DNA of 64,000 bases from Eleginops maclovinus (lineage: Eukaryota; Chordata; Actinopteri; Perciformes; Eleginopidae), in assembly GCF_036324505.1 (NCBI RefSeq), contig NC_086355.1, positions 23,920,018 to 23,984,017 of the forward strand, in the 5' to 3' direction. Shown one piece after another: positions 49,835 to 60,500 of the stretch. The notes below the pieces were generated by a model, which saw only the letters and a program-made list of their open reading frames with translations, made no database searches and was not told where the DNA came from. Position 1 is the first letter of the stretch, and every line of letters begins with the position of its first letter. The translations under genes were made by a program, and so were the position numbers.

Positions 49835-50235
49835 AATCATTTTCATAAGAATATACTCTCATCATCTAACCATGGGCCCTCTTTAATGTTTGTGTAACAC
49901 CCATTGTTCCCGTCTATCATCAAAGACCTGAACTTCATTTCTCAAGTTTTTTCCATTCCATTTACAAGATCCCTCCATCAGGGTTTATGAGTTCATCATC
50001 TTTTAACCAATAGCTTGTAATGTGTTGCAACTTTGTCGCTAGGAATCAGTTAGAATATCTATTTTTAATGTATTCTGGATTTGTGGTTTTTTTTATCGAT
50101 TTCTCCCAGAAGACACTTAAAATGATTGTTTGCCTTCTTCTTATCACATTCTCCCCATCATTTTCAGGTTCATTTTTGGGAAACATAATGCATTATCATG
50201 TCATATTTAACCAGCATTTATGTTTACAATTTGTA
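49835..50235 (-). pseudogene. Decayed LINE segment related to 48320-49010
   Basis: 'tatcatcaaagacctgaact' and neighbouring phrases align with 'tttcatcaaagataggaact' at 48409. No open frame is kept. Confidence 0.45.
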
Positions 50236-50329
50236 TAACACATATTTTTTTATCTGTTAAGTTAAATTCCTGTCTGCACAAAAAAAACACGCAACGTTGT
50301 CTTTAATTAAATGTAAACATGTCAACAGA

Positions 50330-50455
50330 TAACACATAATGGTATTAAGTTAGTTGAAAGCAATTATATTAAGTTTGGATAAAAAAAACATTTGGTCCAA
50401 CTTACATTGACGTAATACATCGAATTAAAGTCAATGTTTAATTTTTTCAGTGTTG
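50330..50455. repeat. Palindromic MITE family C copy
   Basis: 'ttagttgaaagcaattatat' and 'aattaaagtcaatgtttaat' in the family's order. Partial. Confidence 0.55.
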
Positions 50456-50589
50456 GTACACACGAACGCTGATTCTCAATCATTCTACATAAAATACATT
50501 TACGCCTGTAATAAACATATCGTCATGTAATTATGCAAGCTAACCCTGCACCCTGCTTTACAACATTTAATATTATCCAATGGTAAGAT

Positions 50590-50960
50590 TGTAATACTCT
50601 ACAACTACTTTAGTACAAGTTCTTTATTGTTGAATTTTTTCTATTTACATTTTATGCTACTTTCTTCTATTCCACTACAATTTCAAAGACAGTATTGTAC
50701 TCCATTACATGTATCTGACAGCTTAAGTCACTTCACAGATTCATATTACTAGCTAACAAAAATATAAATAAACTGTGATATATACATATAGGTTAAGATA
50801 TCCATCAGCAAAATATAAAGTCATTCAAATTAGCTCCACCTTTACCAGCTGTGGCACATTACTGCATTAATAAGCCAGCCATTAAAATTACATAATCACG
50901 AAATGGGCCATTACACATACTGAGTACTACTTTTCTGAATGTAGGACTTTAACTAGTAAT
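50590..50960. repeat. Family B repeat, degraded
   Basis: 'cattttatgctactttcttc' and 'tctgacagcttaagtcactt' match the copy at 5260. Confidence 0.5.
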
Positions 50961-51570
50961 AGAGTATTTTTACAAATGATTGCTTTTTATTATAATAATG
51001 AATAATTCAGAGTATTTATTTTAGTTTTATTTTTTATTTAAGTTCTTTTCATGACATTATAAAGACATACATCATGTAATACATTGAATACTGTGGACAA
51101 TACCACATATATACTACCCTTATGATTCAAAGTGTAGTACCGTCTGCTGCTTCCACCTGTTTTGATCTTTTCTATCCATCGCCCTATCAGTGTGTAATGA
51201 CACGTTAATGTCGGTAGGTGGCGCCGTGTATGTACTAATCACCAGCATACCTGGCCATACACTCTTTTGTAATTTTCTTTTTTTGTTTTTATTGTTAACT
51301 ATATTTTTTATAAACTAATGAACTTTATATAAATAGGTCTTTATTATTGTTTGTATCTTTAATATTAATTTGTAATATTCTGAATGAATGGTATAAAAAG
51401 ACATAAATAGAACTGTGTTTTAATTTGTTTTATAAACTGAATGTCTTTGTTGAGTGTAGAACAAGTGAGACTGCATGAGTCACAGACACACAACCAAAGC
51501 TTAAAACAACTTAAAGTTGCATGACGACATCACTCTTTGAATCAAATAACGCAAACCTTTTGGGGGTTGA
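50961..51570. other. Upstream flank of inhbb
   Basis: AT-rich intergenic DNA without recognisable features. Confidence 0.4.
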
Positions 51571-51573
51571 CAT

Positions 51574-51600
51574 CCCCCCCCCCCCCCCCCCCCCCCCCCC
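51574..51600. repeat. Poly-C tract (27 bp) upstream of the inhbb promoter
   Basis: An uninterrupted C run about 120 bp before the TATA box. The complementary G run could form a quadruplex. Confidence 0.9.
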
Positions 51601-51721
51601 ACAGCCGGCGTGTCACCATAATAAAACCTTGTTCCATCAGTGCGTCGTGGCTCTGAGGCGTAGTAGTGAATAATCCCCTGCGTCCAGTTGGTGGAAATCC
51701 CCACGTGGTTTACGACTCCTG

Positions 51722-51728
51722 TATAAAA
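51722..51728 (+). promoter_or_regulatory. inhbb: TATA box of inhbb
   Basis: TATAAAA, with an E-box CACGTG 15-20 bp upstream (51702-51707). Transcription would start near 51755, giving a leader of about 580 nt. Start site inferred only. Confidence 0.55.
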
Positions 51729-52335
51729 ACTTTGGGTGTGCGGAGCCCCTGTTGTCGTGATCTCAAAGGAGCAGAGGGTCTCAGTGAGCAGCATCCCGCA
51801 AGACGCACGGAGCTGCACATATAGCCGCGCACCGGACACGGTACCCAAGGCAGGCGCGTACACAAAAGGCACGGGACTCCGCAAGCTTTGTTGTTCTCTG
51901 TGGAGCTGCAGCTGTGCAAGTTTGAATGGGAGAGTGCGGACTGAGCGCCTTTGGACAGCGTCTCCTTTTTTTTTCTATTTAGTTTTATCTGCTTTGTTTT
52001 GGTAGATTACGCGTCTGACGGGAGCGTGTTATGACAGAAGCGCGCCAACTATCCAAACTTGTGGCAATCAGAGGATGAAACGTTGCGTGTGTGCAGAGAA
52101 AAGCCGCATTGCTGGAACCTGAATGCACAATGACTGCCTGGAGTTAATTAGCCCCATAGTTTCAGCAGCACTCTGGGAATATTTCATTGGCTTCTCTGGA
52201 TATCTCTGGGTTGGAAGTGGATGTTCTCCCCGGAATCTGAAAACAAATCGCTTTAATAGCTTTAACTTAATAGTGTATTATTTCCCCAACATCTTCCTTT
52301 TTATTATTGCAATCGGACTGTAAACTATAGGGAAA

Positions 52336-52723
52336 ATGAGAATCCACGGTGTGGCTTTGTCCTGTTTGGTGGCGTGCGTTCTATCCGTGCGCTGCAGCTC
52401 GGTGGCCGGGGTGGAGACTCAGAGCTCTCCCCAGGAATCGTGTGCGTCCTGCGGCCTCAGGGCTCCGGATCAGGCTGAGCGGGTAAACATAGACTTTCTG
52501 GAAGCGGTCAAGAGGCACATACTGAACCGGCTGCAGATGAGAGACAGACCCAACATCACGCATCCCATCCCCAAGGCTGCGATGGTGACGGCTCTGAGGA
52601 GGCTGCACGCCGGGAAAGTGCGTGAGGACGGCCGGGTGGAGATCCCCAGCTTTGACGGACAGGCTGCGTACACCAACGAGGTTCAGGCGGAGAACTCGGA
52701 GATCATCTGCTTTGCAGAATCAG
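52336..52723 (+). CDS. inhbb: inhbb coding exon 1
   Basis: Signal peptide and first third of the prodomain, ending IICFAES plus one base. The donor is TCAG|GTAATC with the last G in phase 1. Confidence 0.95.
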
Positions 52724-53211
52724 GTAATCATCAATAATTCACACACACACATCTGAAACGACCCCTCGGTGAACCCGCTCACCTTTTGACTTTATGTAAC
52801 GGGTAGCCGCGGGAAGCCGGTGAGTTAATAACTTAAAATCAGATGAAATTTCATTCTGCAGAGCTTATCATGCGGATGTGACTGATTGACATCTTCTTAT
52901 TGCATCGCAATGCAGCCCTGCCTGGTGTTAAATCCTCCTGTTTTAGACCAATGCAATTTCAAAAAGGAATCAAACTAAAGACAGAGTCCTTAAATTACCC
53001 CCATGTGTTGTCTAGGGGATAAAAAGAGCCTCTGAATCCAATTTCATCACTAAAGCTGTGCTCACACTCAATACTCCAATGTATAAAGCCCTCTTTTAAA
53101 TACGGACAAAGTCCCTCAATTGGCCATTTATCCCTTCCTCTAAGAATGTGTATCTAACTAATTCTCACAAGTCCAAAGAGAACACCCTTTCCTCTCACAA
53201 ACACACAGACA

Positions 53212-53298
<87 letters not shown>

Positions 53299-53433
53299 GC
53301 ACACTTAAAATCATCCGCGCTTGACAGAATCCAATAATTGTCAGTTAGCAGTGTGAGAACCGACACAAACTGTTAGTTTAACAAAAAGAAGACATACAAT
53401 TAAAGACACCAAATAGGATATCTTACACACAAG

Positions 53434-53465
<32 letters not shown>

Positions 53466-53495
53466 AACACACACACACACACACACAAACACACA

Positions 53496-53568
<73 letters not shown>

Positions 53569-56500
53569 CCACATATAAAACCATCCTGTAGTTTCCCATT
53601 GGCCCTGGCGCTACAATTAGCCTGAATGGGCTGCTAGGTCCCACCTTCCAATGGGAATGATCTGAGCTCTTCATGACAAGGGAACAAAAGCCGGGCAATT
53701 ATTATAAGAGCACTGTGTGTTCCTGCTGAACCCAACATGTCAACATGGAACAGAAGAAAAAAAAGCAAGGAAAACAAAAGAAACTGCTCAGAATAATGCA
53801 TGAGACATTTGAGTTTGTGGGGCTGGATTGAGGGAGTGTGGGTGGATGGTTGATGGTGGAAGGGGGGGGTGGTGATATTGTGTGCCCATATTGCAGTGTT
53901 GTAAAGAATGCTTTTGTTGTTCTAAAAGTTCGCTGGGCTCTCTGCTTCTTCTTCTTCTTCTACTTCTGTGTTTTTTTTCTGGTTCCATTCTTCCTCACAC
54001 CTTTGAGCCTTTGTGTGGCATTGTAGCATGGAGCTGGCTCGGCTCCCTGCTCCCTAGACCCCGTCTGCCTCCTGGCCAGCTGGCTCACGCCCCCCAGATC
54101 GGATGCTGCCAGCCGGGGCACGGCTCAGAGGAAAGGTCTCCAGAAAACTCTGAAGCCAGGGGAGCTTGTCCCCCCGAAGCATAAGGGAGCCTGAATTGTT
54201 GTTGTCACAGGCGGGTTGGGGGGTGAGGTTGGCACATGTATAGCCAACAGTAGCCAGCGAATGGATGTGGATAGGTGTTTATGTGTGGGTCAGCTCACCT
54301 CCCCTCAGCACAGGGTTAACTGCGTGGTTGTCAGCCAGGCAGCCTCTTATCTCCAGTTGCGGAAGCACAGAGGGAAGAGGTCTGCCAAGCGGCCCCGGGC
54401 AGGTGAAGGAGACGATGCCAATCGCCTTTCTCTCCTGACATGGTCCCGTGGGTCCTCGCTGAGGGATTTGGTGTCCCGTATCCACGGGAGCGGAGCGGGG
54501 AGCACAGTCAGGAGTGGAGGACGAAAGGAGAGGGTTCGATGGAGAAGTTCAGATCGGCACTTCTTGATTGCTCACTATTGCCGTTCAGACCCAGTGAACT
54601 TGTGGCGAGCGGTCCAAGACGCTGACTTCATTATCGAAGGTCATTAACTCCGGCCTGGTTCCTACAGAGGAATCGGGTTGGTCAGGTTTACTTCAGGACA
54701 CCACTCATTCATGAGGAGCTGTCAGTCATGGCCCTCCTGGACCTGGTCCAGACATTTTCCACATTCACCCTCAAGTGTGTGTTTCAGTCCTCACTGGGCC
54801 TGGCTTCCTCTCTATAGCTTGTGATACGATAAATGATTCACGCAGCGTTATTAAAAATGCCTCCCCTTAACAACAACAGAGCCAGTGCTGCGGAGGCTTT
54901 AACCTCTCCCCAACTACGAATCACAGCCTCTCCATCCCCTCACCTCCCCACCCCATGTGGAATTCCTGGAGTGCTGGGACGGGTGCTAGACACGAGCACG
55001 CGTCTGCTCATGGTCGAGCCACGCATGTCTCACGCTGCACCCTTGTCCTTCCACAGCGTGTGGTCTTGTCGACAGCGGCTTTGACTAATGACTCTGGGGC
55101 GGGCTGCCTCCATGGCCTCCTCCCTGACTTGGTGGCGCAGGTGGGGACACGCTGAAGCAGCTCTTTATCCTCCACACAAGCCCACCCAGGTGTCCTGCCT
55201 GCTGATACTCACTAGGAACTTCTCCACTGCGGGGTCAGGCATGGCGTGTCCGGACCAGCTCTAAATTGTTTGTAACACGGCATGAAAAGAACAATTTGTT
55301 CCTTAAAAGGACCTCAGTGGACAAAGTCATGTGGTATGTACTGCCAATACAAATGGAGCAAAAAGATCAAGATTGTTTTTGATACTGACGGTGAATAAAA
55401 CATGTCAGGCACAGCTGGGTAAGGTGTTGTCTTTATTCAACCAACCCAATACATGGCAGACTGTAGATTGACACTTTATTTCTGACCTTTGGAACAGTAG
55501 TTTTGGTCTGTTTAGTAGCGTTTGACCATATCACATGATAATCATTATCCTTAATCATGCCCTGTCAGTCGTCTTGGGATTGTAGAGCTGTTAATGTATT
55601 TACTTCTTTCTGATTCAACTCCATGTGCTGATAACTTTTTGCCGAGCTCCTACACTCAGATCGACTGTTCTGCTGTTGTAGAGGTAATGCTTTCGTACGT
55701 TTATTCATGGTTTTTACCACTGGCTGTTGTTTGCTGCTTCTTTTGATAACTGTTTGGTTCATAAAAAGCTGTGAAATGGGGATAAGAAAACTATTTACCA
55801 TGCGATGCGTCCTTTTCCAGCAAGAATTCCTATGATTTAATCACCCCGGTTCAAGATTCAGGATAAAGATTCAAAGGCTTTATTGTCATGTACAGTGTAG
55901 ATATGGCAATGGAAATCTTAAGTCCCAGGTTCCTTCAACAATGCAGCTTTAATATATATGACACAAAAACAAAAATTGTGCCAAAAAAGACAAATAGAAA
56001 TAAAATAGTGCAAGACTAATGTAATGTTGCAAAACTGAATTTGTGGCTTTTCTCTGTCCTATGTGATTAACGGCATGAGGTTTTAAGGTGTAGTAGTATT
56101 GGTAAGGCCGAACAATTGATTTAATGTAGACTTTATGTAATGGTAATGGGCATTGTGTGCTATTCTATGACATTCAATGAATTAATGGTAGATTGATTGA
56201 CATTAAAGGTCTGAAGGACTTCACACAGTAACTACTTTAACCATGCACCAGTTATACCCCCCAGCTCTGCATGTGCTGTGCAATCCCCCTTTTTTTCGAG
56301 CTTGGAGCTGTCGAGGCAAGTAAGAAGGCACGGTGCTAAATGAGGTGAGGTTAGTTACTTGTAGCCCTGAGGCGCCTTTACGGCCGTGAAGGCTGCTGCT
56401 CCGCCAGTTCCTTTATGTCGCTCATTTCAGGTGCATTTCAATACGTTCCCACTGTGCACTTGATACATTGCCCAAAGGCTCGGGTATTGATAGTTGGTGT

Positions 56501-56669
56501 ATTGCTTACCGTGGGGTTGGGTGTGTGTTCATGGCTGGGTGCAAATGTGTGTGAAGGGCTTGAGCTTCCCAGCTGACATGCTACAGAGTGGAGAGCTGGT
56601 CTCAACAGGTCCCTGTGTGAACGTAAAGCCGCGGTTTACAGGAGGAAGAGGCGTGAGGCGCCTTAAAGA

Positions 56670-56701
<32 letters not shown>

Positions 56702-58916
56702 GTCTTTGGTGGCCACCTGTTGACACTGACACACAGTAATCAGTCGGCAAACAAAGTAATTTAGCCGCTTTCAAAGGCGCTTGCTCCGCTTGAGCACATT
56801 GTACCAAAATCTCCTGAAATAGAAACCTTTCAAGTTACCTCGGGGTAATTTGGAAGACATCATTAGCCTTAGAAAAAAAAATACTGCCAGGGAGAGCCCA
56901 TGGCCACCTTAAGACTCCCGGGATCTCTTCATTATGCGGCTGTAGAAAGTGGCCAGTGTCATGTAAATGGCTTTTATTTTTGCTTCATCATGCTTTTTTG
57001 CTGGAAAGCCACGCGCTTGAAAGGCGGCTGTAGCGCGGCTGTCTCCCAGTGCCTCACAGCCAGCTTTGTGCTGTCACTCTCAGGGTGCTCACACTGGGGG
57101 GGGGGGGGGGGGAGGGGAAGGGGAAGGGGCGGGGTAGGTTGGGCGTGGGGTTTGGGAGGGTGTGGGGTGGGGTGGGGGTACTAGCAGCGAACTCAATGAA
57201 CCCCCTGGGGGCCTTGGCCGTGTCGGCCACCCTCCCACCTTTTTCCACTTGCATCCTTCCTCCTTTCCTTCGTCTTCTTCTCCTCTGTTCTCCTCCCTTT
57301 ATCCCTCTTTCGCTCTCTGTCTATTTGGCCCCCTGTCACTTACAAAGCTGGACCTGGGGCCAACTGGGCCTGATCCCAGAACCGGCCCGTCACAGCTGGC
57401 CTATCAGGAGTAGCCACCAAGGTCACCTGATACAGTGATTGAGGGCGAACAGAGAAAACAAGGGGGAAAACAGCCCCTTTAGAGCCAGAGCTGTTCACTT
57501 TTTGGGAGTTTTTTTTTGCTTTCTATGTGGGCACTTGCACGTGCACTTACTGGAAATGTCCCCAAGCTTTCTTATGGCCCTCATCAGCAGATCTAGTTTG
57601 CTCAGTTTTCATGGAGATGGTTCAAGTTTTATCAAGTTAAGAATTTTGGAAACAGAGATCATCCTCACCTGTCCTGAGATCAGCAGTCCTAAAACCGGAA
57701 CTCACTATTGTGTTTGAATTATTTATATCGCTTGTATTACAACTCATTTGAAACATGCTATCCATGCGTTTTTGTTTGCATCTCACATATTTATATACTA
57801 TTACAAAAAGCAACATTTTATTTCACTGTACACCTTTTTATTTAACGTTCTATCTTATATCACTTCACATTAGTCTATTTTATTTCTATTGTGTCTTCGT
57901 GCACTTTTTAAATCATTTTTTCATGTGTTTTATGTCTTTTATATATTAATGTTGCATTGTTGCAGGAGCTTGTGACTGTAGCTGTACAATGTGGCAATAA
58001 AGCTTTTGAACCTTGATGTTGTATCATTTTGTTTGATGGATGTCAGATTGAGAATTCACCTTTCCTGTTTTTATTGTCTCCAACAGATGATCGCACATCT
58101 CCCAAGACCGGCCTGTACTTCGTCGTCTCCAACGAGGGCAACCAGAACCTGTATGTGTCCCAGGCCAACCTGTGGCTCTACTTCCGTGTGCTGCCAGCCG
58201 GTCCTGAGAAGGGCCTTCGGAGGAAGGTGACGGTCAAGATCCATTACCAGGAGGCCGGGTCTACCAGCACTGCAGAGGGGGGACCCGGAGGAGGAGGTGG
58301 AGGAGGAGGAGGAACTGGTCGCTGGGCCCTGGTTGAGAAGCGAGTGGATCTGAAACGCAGCGGCTGGCATACCTTCCCCCTCTCGGAAGCGGTGCGGGCT
58401 GTTTTTGGGAAAGGAAACCGGCGGCAGGACCTGGAGGTCCACTGTGAGGGCTGCGAGACATCCGGCGTGGTCCCGGTGTTGGTGGACCCCGGCGACCCTT
58501 CCCACCGGCCCTTCCTTGTGGTGCGTGCGCGACAGGTGGATGGAAAGCACCGCATTCGCAAGAGGGGGCTGGAGTGTGACGGCACCAGTGGAGGCCTTTG
58601 CTGCCGGCAACAGTTTTACATAGACTTCCGCCTCATTGGCTGGAACGACTGGATCATTGCACCAGCTGGTTACTACGGCAACTACTGCGAGGGCAGCTGC
58701 CCGGCCTACATGGCGGGCGTGCCGGGCTCTGCCTCATCCTTCCACACCGCTGTGGTTAACCAGTACCGCATGAGAGGGATGAGCCCGGGCTCGGTGAACT
58801 CCTGTTGCATCCCCACTAAGCTCAGTACTATGTCCATGCTCTACTTTGACGATGAATACAACATCGTGAAGCGGGACGTGCCCAACATGATCGTGGAGGA
58901 GTGCGGCTGCGCTTGA
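52336..58916 (+). CDS. inhbb: inhbb: inhibin/activin beta-B subunit precursor, two coding exons
   Basis: A secreted TGF-beta ligand subunit. The homodimer is activin B, and with inhibin alpha it forms inhibin B, acting on gonadotropin control and embryonic patterning. Exons 52336-52723 and 58087-58916 join in phase 1 to 1218 nt (405 aa plus stop). Residues 1 to about 25 are a signal peptide ([15 protein letters not shown]). The prodomain has a sequon at N73-I-T and a glycine-rich run. Cleavage after RIRKR (285-289) releases a mature domain of about 116 residues starting GLECDG. It keeps the [36 protein letters not shown] and final CGCA blocks, with the cysteine pattern of beta-B. The 115-aa human form is nearly the same length, so the assignment is firm. 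The C-terminal 80 residues read as almost invariant. Confidence 0.97.
53212..53286. repeat. (CA)n microsatellite
   Basis: About 35 CA units with one TA interruption, in the inhbb intron. Confidence 0.95.
53437..53566. repeat. (CA)n microsatellite, interrupted
   Basis: A long CA array with several short interruptions, 150 bp after the first array. Confidence 0.95.
55855..56025 (-). repeat. LINE 3' tail fragment
   Basis: On the minus strand it ends 'tgacaataaagcctttgaat', as in the LINE copy at 17195-17957. 'tggcaatggaaatcttaagt' on the plus strand is shared in position with that copy. Confidence 0.6.
56672..56700. repeat. Poly-G run (29 bp)
   Basis: An uninterrupted G run in the inhbb intron. 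Confidence 0.9.
57955..58015 (+). repeat. LINE 3' tail fragment, 70 bp before inhbb exon 2
   Basis: 'atgtggcaataaagcttttg' followed by 'aaccttgatg' matches the tail type above, in plus orientation. Confidence 0.5.
58087..58916 (+). CDS. inhbb: inhbb coding exon 2
   Basis: Rest of the prodomain and the whole mature ligand. The acceptor CCAACAG|AT completes an aspartate codon. [14 protein letters not shown] run near residues 187-199 is encoded by GGN repeats. Stop TGA. Confidence 0.96.
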
Positions 58917-60500
58917 GTCTGCGCCCTTCTCTATCGTTGAACTTGGAACAGTCCGAATGGCCTTTCGTACAAACAGGACGTTGTTGTACGGTACACATAT
59001 ACAATATATCTATACCTACTGTATGTGCGAGCCACACGCACACTGGCACGTCTCGCAAATGCAAGCATCAGCGCTGTCCAGTGTCCATGTGTGCATGTGT
59101 GTGTTTGCAGGTGTTCGTGCGAGTGTGTGTATTTATCAGACTGAGTGACATGCTTGCCGTCCGTGTTTTGTCCGCTCGGTGACGACTGGTCAGTGATGGG
59201 TCGAGAAGGGAACCATTATATCACCAAATGATACTTTGCTCTAGTTTGCCATTTTCTAGTCAAAAAATAATGGCTCATCATCTCCTCTTGAATGAAGATA
59301 ACAAGCGCTTAAGGAAAGTGACAGGATCAGCCATTGATGAGGACATTATTGGCGTCGCCCCAACACTCCCAACCCCGCTCCTCGGACCCTTTTAAGTAAT
59401 TTAAGCAAATGACAGACTTTTGTTTTTATAAAGCACTGACAATTCATCAGCTTATACAATTCAGAACACCAGCACTTCCCTCCTCTGCTGACAGACACAG
59501 TCCGACTGTCCGACTGTCCTCTCTGGTGGAATTAGACGGGCAGCGCTTAATGCCTTGCAGGATTATACCTCCAGAGAAAGGCAAAAGAAAGTCCTCCACA
59601 GAGCTGCTGCTGTCCTCCTGTTGACTACGGGCCTCCACTTCCTGCTTGTCCAGAGAGGTGCAGGCCCTGCTACCATGACAACCAGGTGAAGGTAGACCTC
59701 ATAAGTGCACTTCACTTGAGCACTTGCAGCGACAGAGAGAGAAATGCCCGCTAAGGCTCAGTAGAAGTCGGCCTGCAGACGTGGAGTCGGGGCCCGTTGG
59801 GTTCCCACAGTGCAGTGCAGCACTTGCAGAAACTGAAATGCACACCCTGAATAGCACTTGTATAAAGAAATGCCTTCCAAGGGGTACTGAGTGTCCTGTC
59901 CTATTGCTTAATAAGTGCCACATGAGCTATGCAATGTATAGTAACCTGTCCCCATACTCAACACGCTGTATTAGACTGAATCCTCTTCTGTGCTTCTTTC
60001 TCGCTTCAATCCTCGACTCTCTATCAATACTTGAAATGTAATCTATCGCTTCCTTTCCTAAGCGAATGATTGTTGTGACGTTTGCACTGAAAAGTTGCGG
60101 GATTAGTGACACAAAAACTGCCATTGAAAAGTTATTTTTATAGAAGTAAATTGAATTTTGTTTCAAATGTATTTTATCTAATTAAAGGAACCAAAGAGGC
60201 CAATATTTTAGCTATTGTACTAAGATGGCAAGGCCATTGAGTTACTGTGTACAATACTGTTTAATCATTTTGCAATAGGCCTACCACTGTATCAGGGTAC
60301 GATGTATGATTTCATTTCTTAGCTCTATTTTCATTCTCTGTTTTGTACAATAAGCAACACTTCATTTTTTCATCTTTAATTCTATTTTTTTTCAGTTTTC
60401 TATTTAATAAGAAAGTTATTTTAGTTCCTGTCTAAGAATCATTTAGTCAATTAAATGTCATCTGTACAGTTTATGTAAAATAAAATGTTTTCTTAAATAT
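58917..60500 (+). other. inhbb: inhbb 3' UTR
   Basis: Non-coding sequence from the stop to the likely polyadenylation signal. It is AT-rich toward its end, with several ATTTA-like motifs that could affect mRNA stability (inference). Confidence 0.5.
60479..60484 (+). terminator. inhbb: Polyadenylation signal of inhbb
   Basis: AATAAA about 1.56 kb after the stop, followed by a T-rich segment. Confidence 0.5.

Larger units (their letters stand above)
52724..58086. other. inhbb: inhbb intron 1 (5.4 kb)
   Basis: Contains two long CA tracts, a poly-G run, G-rich sequence near 57095-57180 and LINE 3' tails at 55855-56025 and 57955-58015. The middle (about 54040-55230) is more GC-rich and looks single-copy; it has no exon I can support. 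Confidence 0.6.

Noticed and set aside
51501..51884. 127-codon minus-strand ORF through the poly-C tract
   Set aside because: It includes a glycine run from the homopolymer, lies over the inhbb promoter and has no recognisable domain.
53154..53698. Minus-strand cysteine-valine repeat ORFs
   Set aside because: Translations of CA microsatellites in the inhbb intron.
58071..58610. 179-codon minus-strand ORF opposite inhbb exon 2
   Set aside because: Antisense shadow of a GC-rich coding exon.
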